From NCBI RefSeq assembly GCF_900626075.1, contig NZ_UYZY01000008.1, positions 62,001 to 126,000 of the forward strand: DNA of 64,000 nucleotides. The letters run 5' to 3'. Position numbers and translations under genes: made by a program. The DNA is from Clostridium transplantifaecale (GTDB lineage: Bacteria; Bacillota; Clostridia; Lachnospirales; Lachnospiraceae). Below the pieces are notes generated by a model. It saw only the letters and a list, made by a program, of their open reading frames with translations, was not told where the DNA came from and made no database searches. Positions 45,542 to 55,809 of this stretch are shown piece after piece. The first letter of the stretch is position 1. Every line of letters starts with the position of its first letter.

Positions 45542-46564
45542 TCAATCTCCTCCCAGAAAAATCTTCTTTGGTTTCCACTTGTTTTCTTCCTCAACGTACG
45601 AATAAATCCCTACGAAACGGCGGCCGCTGTCATAAACACGGATCCGCAGTTCCTGTGCGGTACCGTCTTCTTCAGCGCTGCCGCGGCTTACTCCGGCTTC
45701 TATGGTTTTAGCATCCTCCACTTTTTCCGCCGCATGTTCCGGATCGCCCTGAAGTTTCTGCATCCACTCATCCACAAGCGTTCCCGGAATAAAATCCCGG
45801 GAGAAAAAGTTTCCGTTGTGCAGCAGCCTGTCCAGTTCCTCCCCCTGGGAAATGAATTCCGGCAGGGAAGAAAACATCTGATCGACCGGAACAATCTTTT
45901 CGTCCAGCCGTCCTGAAGCGGCAAGTTTTTCTACCTCATCGAGGCGTAAACTTTCTGCAATCTCAAAGCGGTCCACCTTTGTCCTGACCAGCTTTTCCAT
46001 GCAGCCGCCGCATCCGAGCGCCTTACCGATATCGTGGCACAATGTGCGGATATAGGTGCCCTTGGAACAATTGACGCTCATCGTGACCCTCGGAAGATCC
46101 ATGTTCTCGATTTCCAGACTGTAGATCTCCACCGGCCTGGCTTTTCTCTCCACTTCTTTTCCCTGGCGGGCCAGCTCATAGAGTTTTTTGCCGTTTACCT
46201 TCAATGCGGAATACATTGGAGGGATCTGCTCGTAATGGCCGATAAATCCCAGCACGGCCTCCCTGACCTGTTCTTCCGTCAGCTCTCCGGTGCTTCTCTC
46301 AAAAAGCACGGTACCGGTCGTATCCTGCGTGTCGGTCTCGATACCCAACAGCATGACGGCGCGGTAAGTTTTTCTCTTATCCGTCATCATGTCGCAGAGT
46401 TTTGTACCTTTTCCGAGACATACGGGAAGCACTCCCTCCGCTGCCGGATCGAGTGTTCCCGTATGACCGATTTTTTTCTGTTTTAAAATCCCGCGCAGTT
46501 TTGCAACCACGTCATGGGACGTATATCCCGGTTCTTTATAGATATTAATTATTCCATGGATCAT
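45542..46564 (-). CDS. truB: tRNA pseudouridine(55) synthase
   Basis: 340 residues with catalytic motif GHTGTLDPAAEGVLP (Asp39), which makes pseudouridine 55 in the T-loop of tRNAs. It is longer than the usual ~300 residues owing to an insert of about 35 residues (HAAEKVEDAKTIEAGVSRG...) in the C-terminal region. The start overlaps the nrnA stop by 4 bp. Confidence 0.95.
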   Translation of the reverse strand: MIHGIINIYKEPGYTSHDVVAKLRGILKQKKIGHTGTLDPAAEGVLPVCLGKGTKLCDMMTDKRKTYRAVMLLGIETDTQDTTGTVLFERSTGELTEEQVREAVLGFIGHYEQIPPMYSALKVNGKKLYELARQGKEVERKARPVEIYSLEIENMDLPRVTMSVNCSKGTYIRTLCHDIGKALGCGGCMEKLVRTKVDRFEIAESLRLDEVEKLAASGRLDEKIVPVDQMFSSLPEFISQGEELDRLLHNGNFFSRDFIPGTLVDEWMQKLQGDPEHAAEKVEDAKTIEAGVSRGSAEEDGTAQELRIRVYDSGRRFVGIYSYVEEENKWKPKKIFLGGD

Positions 46565-47529
46565 TTGTCTTCATGCTCTTTCATCTGCTGTTCAATATGC
46601 TTTGAAAGGTTATTCAGCACATCGTAGGCGCTGCCGCTCATCGTGCATCCGGCTGCCCGCACGTGTCCGCCTCCTCCAAAGTAGGATGCGATCTTGCTGA
46701 CGTCCACATAATCGTTGGAGCGCATACTTACCTTATATACATGCGGTTCTTTTTCATAAATAAATACGGCGCACTCGACACCTTCCGTAATTCTGAGCTG
46801 GTCGATAATTCCGTCCAGATCATTGCTGTCGGCTCCGTAAAAATCCAGCTCCCTCTGTTTCAGCGCAGTGAAAATGCAGCGGCCGTCCATGAACAGAAAG
46901 CTTTCCAGAAGCGCACGGCCTAAAACCTGGTTCTGGACATAGGTCCTGCGGTAAAAGCTGTCGTCTATGATTTTAGCGCTGTTCAGTCCCTTATCCACCA
47001 GTTTACCGGCAATTTCCATTGTTTTTTTGGAGGTGTTGCTGTATTTAAAGACTCCTGTGTCGTGAACGATGCCGGTGTAGAGGCACTCTGCCGTCTCTTT
47101 ACTGATCCGGTCCTCCGCCAGTAAGCCAAACAGAACTTCGCTGCTGGAGCTGGCAGTGGAAATAATATGGTTCTTTTCTGCAAACCCCGCATTAGTCACA
47201 TGGTGATCAATGCAGAACGTTTTTCCGGCCGTCTCAAAATACGGGAGGAAAACGCCGAGCCGCTCCGTATCGCTGCTGTCCATCGTGATGCACAGATCAA
47301 AGGTACGCCCGTCTTCCCAGTCCGTTTTAATCCGATCAAAATTTTTCAAATAAGAAAATTTCTCGGCCGGGTGGTCCAGAAAAAGCTCCACGGTAAGCTG
47401 CGGATAATTTTCCGACAGATAATTATACATTCCAAGACAGGTGCCGACACAGTCGCCGTCCGGATGGAGATGTCCCAGAAGGACAACGCTGTTCACACCG
47501 TCAAGTACTTCATTTAATAAATTACTCAT
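46561..47529 (-). CDS. nrnA: DHH-family phosphoesterase, NrnA-like
   Basis: 322 residues, DHH and DHHA1 domains: HLHPDGDCVG, MDSSDTERLG, the DHH motif in CIDHHVTNAG, and the glycine-rich GGGGHVRAAGC near the C-terminus. It degrades short RNA oligomers and dephosphorylates pAp. Located between rbfA and truB in the usual Firmicute order. Confidence 0.92.
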   Translation of the reverse strand: MSNLLNEVLDGVNSVVLLGHLHPDGDCVGTCLGMYNYLSENYPQLTVELFLDHPAEKFSYLKNFDRIKTDWEDGRTFDLCITMDSSDTERLGVFLPYFETAGKTFCIDHHVTNAGFAEKNHIISTASSSSEVLFGLLAEDRISKETAECLYTGIVHDTGVFKYSNTSKKTMEIAGKLVDKGLNSAKIIDDSFYRRTYVQNQVLGRALLESFLFMDGRCIFTALKQRELDFYGADSNDLDGIIDQLRITEGVECAVFIYEKEPHVYKVSMRSNDYVDVSKIASYFGGGGHVRAAGCTMSGSAYDVLNNLSKHIEQQMKEHEDK

Positions 47530-47566
47530 CCTCTATATCATCTCCCGCTAAATCAGTGTCATGGAT

Positions 47567-47593
47567 GTTACTGTGCACAGAGTGAACAGTAAC
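47567..47593. repeat. Copy 2 of the 27-bp near-palindromic element
   Basis: GTTACTGTGCAC-AGA-GTGAACAGTAAC, an inverted repeat with 11 of 12 arm matches, between rbfA and nrnA. Its complement equals the element at 12184-12210 in 25 of 27 bases. Confidence 0.55.
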
Positions 47594-47600
47594 TCATAGA

Positions 47601-48020
47601 TTACGCTTCGCAATCCTCCTCAGGAATTTCTTCTGCGATCTCCTCTTCCGTCTGTGTTTCATCACTCAGGCCCGCCGTCACTTCATTGATCAGCCTTGTC
47701 ATATTGACACCGTACTCGATGGACTGATCCAGAATAAAGGTGAGTTCCGGAGTGTTGCGCAGATTGATTCTTCTGGCTAACTGGGTGCGGATAAAACCCA
47801 CCGCGCTCCTCAGGCCCTGGATCGTGTCTTTGCCGGCTTCTTCATTGCCGAGCACACTGATATATGCCTTACAGAACTTCAGATCCGGGGTTACCTCAAC
47901 CGAAATGACGGTCGTCATCGGATGGATTCTGGGATCCTTTAATTCACGGCTGATAATCTCACTCAGTTCTCTCTGGACTTCGCTGTTGATTCTGGTGTTT
48001 TTAATGCTGTTTTTGCGCAT
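47601..48020 (-). CDS. rbfA: 30S ribosome-binding factor A
   Basis: 139 residues with the KH-like RbfA fold: INSEVQRELSEIISRELKDPRI and VTPDLKFCKAYISVLG. It assists 30S subunit maturation. The C-terminus is acidic (QTEEEIAEEIPEED). It lies after infB in the conserved operon. Confidence 0.95.
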   Translation of the reverse strand: MRKNSIKNTRINSEVQRELSEIISRELKDPRIHPMTTVISVEVTPDLKFCKAYISVLGNEEAGKDTIQGLRSAVGFIRTQLARRINLRNTPELTFILDQSIEYGVNMTRLINEVTAGLSDETQTEEEIAEEIPEEDCEA

Positions 48021-48087
48021 GTTTCATGCCTCTCTTTCTAACGGTGCTAAATTGCCGGGCGCCGTCATCAGTCAGGCAGAGCTCCCC

Positions 48088-51000
48088 TTAGCGGGGAACT
48101 TCTACCATTGCGTATGCCTCGATTACATCGTCTTCCTGGATGTCGTTAAACTTCTCAAATACAAGACCGCACTCATATCCTGCGTTGACTTCCTTGACAT
48201 CATCCTTGAATCTCTTAAGGGATGCCAGCGGGCCGTCAAAGGTCTGCTCGCCGTCGCGGGTAATTCTCACCTTGCAGCCTCTCTGGAACTTACCGTCCAG
48301 AATATAGGAACCGGCAATCGTTCCAACGCCGGATGCCTTGAAAGTCTGACGCACTACGGCATGGCCGATGATCTGCTCCTCGTAGATCGGGTCTAACATT
48401 CCCTTCATGGCTGCTTCCACGTCCTCGATAGCCTGGTAAATTACGCGGTACAGACGCATATCCACTTTCTCGCGCTCTGCGATGGATTTCGCCGTAGCGT
48501 CAGGACGCACGTTGAAACCGATAATGATGGCATTGGATGCCGCCGCCAGGCTGACGTCGGACTCGTTGATCGTGCCGACACCGCCGTGGATGATTTTTAC
48601 CATTACCTCTTCGTTGGACAGTTTGACAAGGCTCTGTTTTACCGCCTCTACCGAACCCTGTACATCCGCTTTTACGATGATAGGAAGTTCTTTGACGTTT
48701 CCGGCTTTAATCTGTGAGAACAGATCGTCTAATGATAATTTAGCCTTAGTATCTTCAATTAATTTATTCTTACCCTCGGAAATAAATGTTTCCGCAAAGC
48801 TTCTTGCTTCTTTCTCGCTAGGAGTTGCAACAAATACTTCTCCGGCCTTCGGCACATCGTTCAGTCCCAGGATCTCGACCGGTGTGGATGGAGTCGCTTC
48901 TTTGACGCGGCGTCCCTTGTCATCCATCATTGCACGTACCTTACCATAGCAGGCGCCTGCCGCAATCGGATCTCCTACATGGAGTGTACCCTTCTGGACA
49001 AGAACAGTGGCAACAGGACCCTTGCCCTTGTCAAGTTCTGCCTCGATCACAAGGCCTCTGGCCGTACGATCCGGGTTTGCCTTTAATTCTTTCACCTCGG
49101 CGGTAAGCTGGATCATCTCGAGAAGTTCCGGGATACCTTCCTTGGTATGGGCAGATACGGGAACGAAAATAGTACTGCCGCCCCAGTCTTCTGAAACGAG
49201 TTCATATTCGATTAATTCCTGTTTTACTTTCTCAATGTTAGCACTTGGCTTATCGATCTTATTCACTGCAACAATGATTTCAACGCCTGCCGCTTTGGCA
49301 TGGTTGATCGCCTCAATCGTCTGAGGCATAACGCCGTCGTCTGCCGCAACTACAAGAATTGCGATATCGGTAGATTTGGCGCCTCTCATACGCATAGCCG
49401 TGAATGCCTCATGGCCTGGTGTGTCTAAGAACGTAATTGGATGTCCGTTGATTTCAACCATATAAGCACCAATGTGCTGTGTAATGCCGCCTGCCTCTTT
49501 GGCTGTTACATTGGTCTGGCGGATCGCATCCAGAAGAGAGGTTTTGCCATGGTCAACGTGACCCATTACGCAGACTACCGGCGGTCTTTCAGCCATATCT
49601 GCCTCATTCTCCTCTTCCTCTTTCAGCAGTTCTTCGATGACATCGATCTTCTCTTCCATCTCGCAGAGTACGTCAAATTCCATGGCGATTTCTTCTGCCT
49701 GGTTGTAATCCACTTCCTGGTTGATTGTGACAACTTTGCCCTGAAGGAACAGTTTCTTTACAATTGCGGACGGCTGCAGCTTCATCTTCTCAGCCAGCTC
49801 TTTGATCGTAATCACCTCAGGAATGATGATGGTCTTAACCACCTCCACCTTTGGCTCTTCCTTGCGTGGCAGTGGCTGCAGTACAGGAGCCTTGGTATTC
49901 TTTCCGCCCTTGCCCTGTTTTGCGTGTGTTCCGTCATCGTGGTTTTTCTTATCGTATTTATCACTCTTATAAGCGTTCTTATTCTGCTTATTATTCTGTG
50001 GTTTCTGTACTACAGGTCCGTCGAATGACGGCTTTGGAGCGCCGGTTCTCTGACCGTCACGGTTGCCTTGGTAGCCTCCGCCCTGGCCTCCGCGGTTGCC
50101 CTGATAGCCTCCGGTTCTCTGGCCGTCGCGGTTGCCCTGGTAGCCTCCGCCCTGGCCGTCACGGTTGCCCTGGTAGCCTCCGCGGTTGCCCTGATAGCCT
50201 CCGCCCTGGCCGTCACGATTGCCCTGGTAGCCTCCGCGGTTGCCCTGATAGCCTCCGCCCTGACCGTCGCGGTTGCCCTGGTAACCTCCGGTTCTCTGGC
50301 CGTCACGGTTGCCCTGGTAGCCTCCGCCCTGACCGTCACGGTTGCCCTGGTAGCCTCCGGTTCTCTGGCCGTCGCGGTTTCCCTGATAACCTCCGGTTTG
50401 GCCATCACGATTGCCCTGGTAGCCTCCGCGGTTGCCCTGATAGCCGCCTCCCTGACCATCGCGGTTGCCCTGATAGCCTCCGGTTCTCTGACCGTCACGG
50501 TTGCCCTGATAACCTCCGGTTCTCTGGCCGTCGCGGTTTCCCTGATAACCTCCGGTTTGGCCATCACGATTGCCCTGGTAGCCTCCGCGGTTGCCCTGAT
50601 AGCCGCCTCCCTGACCATCGCGGTTGCCCTGATAGCCTCCGGTTCTCTGGCCGTCACGGTTTCCCTGATAACCTCCGGTTCCCTGACCGTCACGATTACC
50701 CTGATAGCCTCCGCGGTTGCCCTGATAGCCGCCTCCCTGGCCGTCACGATTGCCCTGGTAGCCTCCGGTCCTCTGGCCGTCGCGGTTTCCCTGGTAGCCT
50801 CCGGTCCTCTGGCCGTCGCGGTTTCCCTGGTAGCCCCCGGTCCTCTGGCCGTCGCGGTTTCCCTGATAGCCTCCGGTTCTCTGGCCGTCACGGTTTCCCT
50901 GGTAGCCTCCGGTCCTCTGGCCGTCGCGGTTTCCCTGATAGCCTCCCTGGCTGACCTGCGGCGCTGGTGCCTGAGACTGCGGAGCCTGAGCTGCTGCCGG

Positions 51001-51528
51001 ACTTGAAGTTGCTGCCGGACTTGGAGCTGCCGCCGGGCTTGGAGCCGCTGCCGGCTGGCTCTGCGGCGCTGCCGGTTTTACAGCCTCGGCAACGCTCTGG
51101 GCCTGAACCGGTCTGTCTTTCTGCTGTGGTGCGGGACGTCCTGCCGGACGGTTATTATTTCTCATCTGGGTGCTGTTCTGCGGACGGTATACTGCCGCGA
51201 TTCTCTTCTTCGGCGGTTCAGTCGTTCCTTCCGCCCTGCTAGCCGCGTTTGTCTCTGTTTCTTTTATTTCTGCCTTTACTGGCTCTTTCTTAATTTCTTC
51301 CACTCGCTTCGTTTCCGCCTTTCCTGTACCTGGTTTTGAAGTCCCCGTCACCGGCGTTGCCGCCTTATGTGATGCATGCCCTGACGACAGCGTTCTTTTT
51401 ACTAAAGCTGCCTGTTCATCCGAAATACTGGATGCGTGGCTTTTGACATCAAATTGATTCTTCTGTAATATTTCTAAAACTTCTTTATTGGTTTTACCCA
51501 GTTCTTTCGACAATTCGTTAACTCTCAT
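48088..51528 (-). CDS. infB: Translation initiation factor IF-2 with large repeat domain
   Basis: 1146 residues. IF2_N motif at the start ([18 protein letters not shown]), an Ala/Pro/Gln-rich stretch, then about 28 copies of GGYQGNR with DGQ, DGQRT or DGQG spacers (about residues 195-495). A second IF2_N segment follows, then the GTPase with G1 GHVDHGKT (about 656), G3 DTPGH and G4 NKID, and domains II-IV. ATG 51528 follows ACGGAGGTAG; a GTG six bases upstream is less likely. It delivers initiator tRNA to the ribosome. The low-complexity domain is exceptional in length. Confidence 0.96.
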   Translation of the reverse strand: MRVNELSKELGKTNKEVLEILQKNQFDVKSHASSISDEQAALVKRTLSSGHASHKAATPVTGTSKPGTGKAETKRVEEIKKEPVKAEIKETETNAASRAEGTTEPPKKRIAAVYRPQNSTQMRNNNRPAGRPAPQQKDRPVQAQSVAEAVKPAAPQSQPAAAPSPAAAPSPAATSSPAAAQAPQSQAPAPQVSQGGYQGNRDGQRTGGYQGNRDGQRTGGYQGNRDGQRTGGYQGNRDGQRTGGYQGNRDGQRTGGYQGNRDGQGGGYQGNRGGYQGNRDGQGTGGYQGNRDGQRTGGYQGNRDGQGGGYQGNRGGYQGNRDGQTGGYQGNRDGQRTGGYQGNRDGQRTGGYQGNRDGQGGGYQGNRGGYQGNRDGQTGGYQGNRDGQRTGGYQGNRDGQGGGYQGNRDGQRTGGYQGNRDGQGGGYQGNRGGYQGNRDGQGGGYQGNRGGYQGNRDGQGGGYQGNRDGQRTGGYQGNRGGQGGGYQGNRDGQRTGAPKPSFDGPVVQKPQNNKQNKNAYKSDKYDKKNHDDGTHAKQGKGGKNTKAPVLQPLPRKEEPKVEVVKTIIIPEVITIKELAEKMKLQPSAIVKKLFLQGKVVTINQEVDYNQAEEIAMEFDVLCEMEEKIDVIEELLKEEEENEADMAERPPVVCVMGHVDHGKTSLLDAIRQTNVTAKEAGGITQHIGAYMVEINGHPITFLDTPGHEAFTAMRMRGAKSTDIAILVVAADDGVMPQTIEAINHAKAAGVEIIVAVNKIDKPSANIEKVKQELIEYELVSEDWGGSTIFVPVSAHTKEGIPELLEMIQLTAEVKELKANPDRTARGLVIEAELDKGKGPVATVLVQKGTLHVGDPIAAGACYGKVRAMMDDKGRRVKEATPSTPVEILGLNDVPKAGEVFVATPSEKEARSFAETFISEGKNKLIEDTKAKLSLDDLFSQIKAGNVKELPIIVKADVQGSVEAVKQSLVKLSNEEVMVKIIHGGVGTINESDVSLAAASNAIIIGFNVRPDATAKSIAEREKVDMRLYRVIYQAIEDVEAAMKGMLDPIYEEQIIGHAVVRQTFKASGVGTIAGSYILDGKFQRGCKVRITRDGEQTFDGPLASLKRFKDDVKEVNAGYECGLVFEKFNDIQEDDVIEAYAMVEVPR
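50030..50950. repeat. Tandem repeat array inside infB
   Basis: About 920 bp of imperfect tandem units of 21, 33 or 36 bp, coding for GGYQGNR plus a variable spacer. Third-position differences between units show age plus repeated duplication or exchange. The array keeps long open frames on both strands, which explains several large antisense ORFs. Confidence 0.9.
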
Positions 51529-51850
51529 ACTCACTACCTCCGTTCAGCTCAATCTGTTTCACGAGTGCCTTGGAAAAACCTGCATCCAGTACGGCCAGAG
51601 ATGCGCGCATCTCTTTTCCCATTGCATGCCCCAGCTCTTCTTTTTTTCCGAAAAAGTAAATCGGGACTTTGTAGTAAGTACACATATTCAGGAACATCTT
51701 CCTGGTATTGTCGGATGCCTCTTCCGATACGATAACCAGATGAGCTTTTCCGCTTTTTACCGCCTTCTCAGCCATATACTCGCCGCTGGCGGTTTTCCCC
51801 GCCTTGGTGGCCAGGCCCAGAAGGTTAAATATCTTTTTATTGTTCTCCAA
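51518..51850 (-). CDS. ylxQ: L7Ae-family ribosomal protein, YlxQ
   Basis: About 110 residues with the L7Ae/L30e RNA-binding fold: [19 protein letters not shown] and [21 protein letters not shown] start at 51850 behind AAAAGGAGATGG gives MENNKKIFN, the usual family beginning. An ATG at 51880 would add ten residues and is the alternative. It overlaps ylxR upstream and infB downstream. Confidence 0.88.
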   Translation of the reverse strand: MENNKKIFNLLGLATKAGKTASGEYMAEKAVKSGKAHLVIVSEEASDNTRKMFLNMCTYYKVPIYFFGKKEELGHAMGKEMRASLAVLDAGFSKALVKQIELNGGSEYES

Positions 51851-52112
51851 TGCTGTCCATCTCCTTTTCCAATGCTTCATATACTTCCTTTGGAATGGCC
51901 ATCTTCAGAGAACGCTCCAGTCCTTTATTCTTCACCGCTTTTTTATAGCAGTCCATAGATGGACAGATGTAGGCGCCCCGGCCGTTCTTCCTGCCTGTGG
52001 CATCAATTATGATCTGTTCGTCGGTTGTTTTCAGCACCCGGAGCATCTCTTTCTTGTTCTTCATCTCTCCGCACCCGATGCACTGTCTCTGCGGTATCTT
52101 CTTTGTACTCAA
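51837..52112 (-). CDS. ylxR: YlxR (DUF448) RNA-binding protein
   Basis: 91 residues with the DUF448 signature RQCIGCGEMKNKKEMLRVLK and GRGAYICPS. It is a small nucleic-acid-binding protein found between nusA and infB in Firmicutes; some members act as regulators with RNase P. It overlaps ylxQ. Confidence 0.92.
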   Translation of the reverse strand: MSTKKIPQRQCIGCGEMKNKKEMLRVLKTTDEQIIIDATGRKNGRGAYICPSMDCYKKAVKNKGLERSLKMAIPKEVYEALEKEMDSIGEQ

Positions 52113-52179
52113 CGTTTCTCACTTCCCAATCTTCTTTTTCTTTTTCAGCTGCGCGTCACATCTTACTGTTCCAGGTAGT

Positions 52180-53403
52180 TTATTCTTCCTCCCGGACGGC
52201 ATCCTCCGCCGTCTGAACGGCCTGCTCCGTATCCGCTGCCGTCTCAATGTTTTCGTCTGCAGTTATCTCCTCTGTATAAGCTTCTTCACCGAAACCGTCA
52301 AAGTTTTCTTCCGCATATCCCTCAAAGCCCTGCTCATATCCCAGTTCCAGGTCGTCTAAAAGTCCGGATTCCCTTGCCTGGGTCTCGCTCTTGATATCGA
52401 TCTTATAACCGGTCAGTCTTGCAGCCAGCCTTGCGTTCTGTCCCTCTTTACCGATTGCCAGTGAAAGCTGGTAATCAGGAACAATGACCTGCGCCTCTCT
52501 TGCATCTTCGTCTGCGGCAACGAAAATAACCTTGGCCGGGCTGAGCGCATTCTCAATCAGGTAGGCAGGATTCTCATCCCAGTTGATAATATCTATCTTC
52601 TCTCCGCGAAGTTCGCTTACAATCGCGTTAACCCTTGCTCCGTTAAGACCGACACAGGCGCCGACCGGATCCACATCCTCGTTGTTGGAGTATACCGCAA
52701 TCTTGGTTCTGGAACCTGCCTCTCTGGCGATTGCTTTAATCTCAACTGTGCCGTCTCTTACCTCCGCCACTTCCGACTCGAAAAGGCGTTTAACAAGATC
52801 AGGATGGGTTCTGGAAACCGTGATTCTCGGCCCCTTGTTCGTATCCTTTACCTCCAGGACATACAGCTTAACGCGCTCCGTCGGTTTAAATACCTCGCCC
52901 TTCACCTGTTCGCTTTCATTTAAAATGGCATCAATCTTTCCAAGGTCAATACAGATATTACGGTTTACATAACGCTGCACTATTCCTGTAACAACATCTT
53001 TCTCTTTGCAGTACCAGTCATTGAAAAGCGCTTTTCTCTCTTCTTCACGGATTTTCTGGAGAATCACATTCTTCGCATTCTGTGTTGCGATTCTTCCGAA
53101 TTCTTTGGAGTTAATCTGTACATGGACAACATCGCCAAGATCGTATCTGCCGTTCATCATCTTTGCTTCCGCAAGGCTGATCTGCAGCATCGGATCTTCC
53201 ACGTCCTCAACAACTTCCTTCTCGGCATAAACGGAAAAATCACCGGTTTCCCTGTTGATGGTGACCTTTACATTGTCTGCTTTACCAAAATGGTTTTTAC
53301 AGGCTGTAAGTAAAGAATTTTCAATTGCCTCCAGAAGAATATCTTTGCTGATATTATTTTCCTTCTCCAGCACGTTTAACGCTTCAATCAACTCTTTATT
53401 CAT
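52180..53403 (-). CDS. nusA: Transcription termination/antitermination factor NusA
   Basis: 407 residues: N-terminal RNA polymerase-binding domain, S1 domain (about 130-200) and two KH domains (PVGACVGLNGARVNAIVSELRGEKIDII and LAIGKEGQNARLAARLTGYKIDI). It ends in an acidic tail (from about 345). It modulates pausing and termination. GGAGGATAAAAG precedes ATG 53403. Confidence 0.96.
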   Translation of the reverse strand: MNKELIEALNVLEKENNISKDILLEAIENSLLTACKNHFGKADNVKVTINRETGDFSVYAEKEVVEDVEDPMLQISLAEAKMMNGRYDLGDVVHVQINSKEFGRIATQNAKNVILQKIREEERKALFNDWYCKEKDVVTGIVQRYVNRNICIDLGKIDAILNESEQVKGEVFKPTERVKLYVLEVKDTNKGPRITVSRTHPDLVKRLFESEVAEVRDGTVEIKAIAREAGSRTKIAVYSNNEDVDPVGACVGLNGARVNAIVSELRGEKIDIINWDENPAYLIENALSPAKVIFVAADEDAREAQVIVPDYQLSLAIGKEGQNARLAARLTGYKIDIKSETQARESGLLDDLELGYEQGFEGYAEENFDGFGEEAYTEEITADENIETAADTEQAVQTAEDAVREEE

Positions 53404-53424
53404 TTTCTTTTATCCTCCTACCGT

Positions 53425-53892
53425 CTAAAAATCAAAGGCCAGACGTATTAAAGCAATATCCGTCTTTGCGAACACCAGATCATTGCCGTCTTCTAATGTA
53501 ACTGTAACCGTATCTGCATCATGGGCTTTGAGAACCCCTGTGTATTCTTTCTGTTTGTTAAGCGGTTTGTAGAGCTTTATTTCCACATTTTTTCCTGTAT
53601 TCCTAACAAAGTCCTTTTCTTTCTTAAGCGGTCTTCCAAGACCGGGGGAGCTGACTTCCAGAATGTAGCTGTCGTCTATGAAGTCTTCTTTATCAAGCCA
53701 TTCTCCAAGCTTTCTGCTGACAATCTCACAGTCGTCAACGGCGATTCCACCCTCTTTATCAATATAAGCGCGAAGATACCATACTCCGACTTCCCTGACG
53801 TATTCCACATCCACAAGTTCAAAATGGTGTTCCTCCAGAAGGGGAAGCAGCCACGATTCTACTTTTTTTTCATATTGCTCTCTTTTTGTCAT
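53425..53892 (-). CDS. rimP: Ribosome maturation factor RimP
   Basis: 155 residues with the two-domain RimP fold: HFELVDVEYVREVGVWYLRAYID and LEVSSPGLGRPLKKEKDF. It is needed for 30S maturation. First gene of the operon; AAAGGTGGTG precedes the ATG. Confidence 0.95.
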   Translation of the reverse strand: MTKREQYEKKVESWLLPLLEEHHFELVDVEYVREVGVWYLRAYIDKEGGIAVDDCEIVSRKLGEWLDKEDFIDDSYILEVSSPGLGRPLKKEKDFVRNTGKNVEIKLYKPLNKQKEYTGVLKAHDADTVTVTLEDGNDLVFAKTDIALIRLAFDF

Positions 53893-53984
53893 ATTTACAC
53901 CACCTTTTTAGCAGGTAACCGACTTTTTCTCTGCTGCCCATCATTCCGCCGCAGCATCCCGAACCGGACTTTGAACAAAGTGAA

Positions 53985-54065
53985 AGAGTGGACTTCTGTC
54001 CACTCTCTCTAGTCAGTTTATTATGTTATCTCGCTAAGTATAACACCTTTCTGTATAAAGTGCAA
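53985..54065 (-). promoter_or_regulatory. Promoter and leader hairpin of the rimP-ribF operon
   Basis: On the minus strand TTGCAC (54065-54060), 17 bp, TATACT (54042-54037). The leader of about 140 nt holds a 9-bp hairpin (54006-53998 with 53993-53985, loop AGAA) followed by TTTC, a possible attenuator, and a weaker GCTGC/GCAGC stem further on. Region 54066-54226 is GC-rich and holds no gene. Confidence 0.65.
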
Positions 54066-54226
54066 GGTTTTCTTTTAAAGCGCTGCAAAGCGCGCTAAAG
54101 CGGCGCGGGAAAGGAACAGCATCCGATACTGTTCACCGGTTGTATTCCGCGATGTGTTTTTTATGAGTAGAGCGTAACAGAAGTCACAAATAACCCGGGG
54201 GGTGCGGCGGCGTTCTCTTTCTTCAA

Positions 54227-54754
54227 CTAATTCTCACCGTATCGGTTAAACCATGCCCTCTCTTCAAACGTCTTCTTTTTTGCCGCAGGCACCGTGGAAG
54301 CCGGAATGCCGATTGGCATATAAACGGCCACATTCAGATCCTCTGGAACTCCCAGCAGTTCTGCCATCTTCCTGTCCTCACCGTTGTGGTGAAGCTGTCC
54401 TTCTATCCACGTAGTTGCATATCCTTTGGCTGCGGCGGCGATCAGTATGTTTTCCGCGGCGGCGGCAAAGTCCTGGATATGGTAGGATTCCCCGCTCGGG
54501 GCAACCGTATGCTTTGTCAGTAAAAGAATCGCTGCGGGCGCTGTGGCCGCCCACTCATGTCCGTAGATATCGGCCAGCTTTTTTACTAACTCCGGATCAT
54601 CCACGGCGATAAATTTGGTTGTCTGCATATTACAGCCCGACGGTGCAAGAAATCCGGCTTCCACCAGTTCCTTTAAATCCTCCCTCGGAATCGGTTCCTG
54701 TTTAAAAGTGCTCCTATAACTTTTTCTTTCTTTGATTGCCTGTAATGCTTCCAT
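54227..54754 (-). CDS. Nitroreductase-family protein
   Basis: 175 residues with FMN-binding segments RKSYRSTFKQEPIPRE at the N-terminus and GFLAPSGCNMQTTKF. The region AAAENILIAAAAKGYATTWI is typical of the family. Probably an NAD(P)H-dependent flavin reductase of unknown substrate. ATG 54754 follows AAAGGGGAAACAG. The start lies 18 bp past the hydrolase stop, so the two are one unit. Confidence 0.88.
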   Translation of the reverse strand: MEALQAIKERKSYRSTFKQEPIPREDLKELVEAGFLAPSGCNMQTTKFIAVDDPELVKKLADIYGHEWAATAPAAILLLTKHTVAPSGESYHIQDFAAAAENILIAAAAKGYATTWIEGQLHHNGEDRKMAELLGVPEDLNVAVYMPIGIPASTVPAAKKKTFEERAWFNRYGEN

Positions 54755-54771
54755 CTGTTTCCCCTTTCCTA

Positions 54772-55608
54772 TCAACTCTCTTTTGCATTTTTCACGCTGT
54801 ATAAATCGGTTCTCCTGTTTTCCAAAGAAGGAATCTGTTTTCTGATTTGATCCAGATAGTCCAAATCAATTTCCGCATAGGTAATGCCCGGCGCATCCTT
54901 GGCCCTGGCCACCACGGTTCCCCACGGATCGGCCACAAGGCTGTTTCCATAGGCCACATAGGCCGGTTTCTTTCCAATCTGCCCCGGCGCTACAATATAG
55001 CAGCCGTTTTCTATGGCTCTTGCCCTGAGAAGCGGCTCCCAGTGATCCTTTCCGGTCGGCATGGTAAAACTGGCAGGAACAAAAATCACCTGTGCTCCCT
55101 TAAGCACCATCAGGCGGTAAAGTTCCGGGAAACGGACATCATAGCAGATCGACATGCCGAATATCCCCAGTTCCGTCTCAACGGTTACAATCTCCTCCCC
55201 GGGCTGAACCTTGTCCGATTCATTAAACGGCGTACCGTCCGCCAGGGTGATGTCGAACATATGGAGTTTACTGTATCTTGCAAGGATTTCACCCTCAGGA
55301 GAAATCAGGACGCTGGTGTTGGCGGAACGCTTTTCACCGGGGCGCTCCTCTGTTATGCTGCCTCCATGGATGTAAATTCCATGTTCTTTTGCTTTTCTGC
55401 AGAGGACTTCCGTGGTATATCCGGGAATCTGTTCTTTGCCTCCGCCTTCTCCCACGTTACGGCCAATCAGGTTCATGACCTCCGGGAAGCAGACCAGCTT
55501 TGCACCCATAGATGCCGCCTCATCAATCCAGGCCTTTGCCTTCCTCAGGTTTTCTCCTTTATCGTTCTGCGTGTCCATCTGGACCATTGCTATCATGTAT
55601 TTACGCAT
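54772..55608 (-). CDS. Carbon-nitrogen hydrolase (nitrilase superfamily, Nit-like)
   Basis: 278 residues with the catalytic triad Glu43 (FPEVMN), Lys114 (SKLHMFD) and Cys155 (ICYDVRFPELYR). The pattern fits the Nit1/Nit2 branch, which hydrolyses omega-amides or deaminated glutathione. Cytoplasmic. First gene before the nitroreductase. Confidence 0.9.
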   Translation of the reverse strand: MRKYMIAMVQMDTQNDKGENLRKAKAWIDEAASMGAKLVCFPEVMNLIGRNVGEGGGKEQIPGYTTEVLCRKAKEHGIYIHGGSITEERPGEKRSANTSVLISPEGEILARYSKLHMFDITLADGTPFNESDKVQPGEEIVTVETELGIFGMSICYDVRFPELYRLMVLKGAQVIFVPASFTMPTGKDHWEPLLRARAIENGCYIVAPGQIGKKPAYVAYGNSLVADPWGTVVARAKDAPGITYAEIDLDYLDQIRKQIPSLENRRTDLYSVKNAKES

Positions 55609-55809
55609 TGGTACCTCCTTGCCGTTTCTTCATATTTTTATATTATCACTATTCCCTTATTTATGGAATGATATAATTGGCCTTACTATACTGTTTATGA
55701 AGCTCTTTTTTACTGCCGGAACTGCCGTTTCAGGTGCCTATCGTTCAGATGTTATTCAAGAGCAAACGTTTTCACAGCCTCTCCCCGCGGCTAGGTTGAA
55801 ACGATGGGA

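Noticed and set aside
50030-50950. CRISPR-like array of direct repeats
   Set aside because: Units are contiguous, in frame and code for GGYQGNR in IF-2; there are no unique spacers and no cas genes.
49851-51006. Large ORFs on the plus strand and in another minus frame across the infB repeats
   Set aside because: They are by-products of the tandem repeat: low-complexity translation, no ribosome sites, and the infB frame is clearly real.
53893-54036. T-box or riboswitch in the rimP leader
   Set aside because: No T-box core (TGGNACCGCG-like) or known aptamer sequence; only a simple hairpin is visible.
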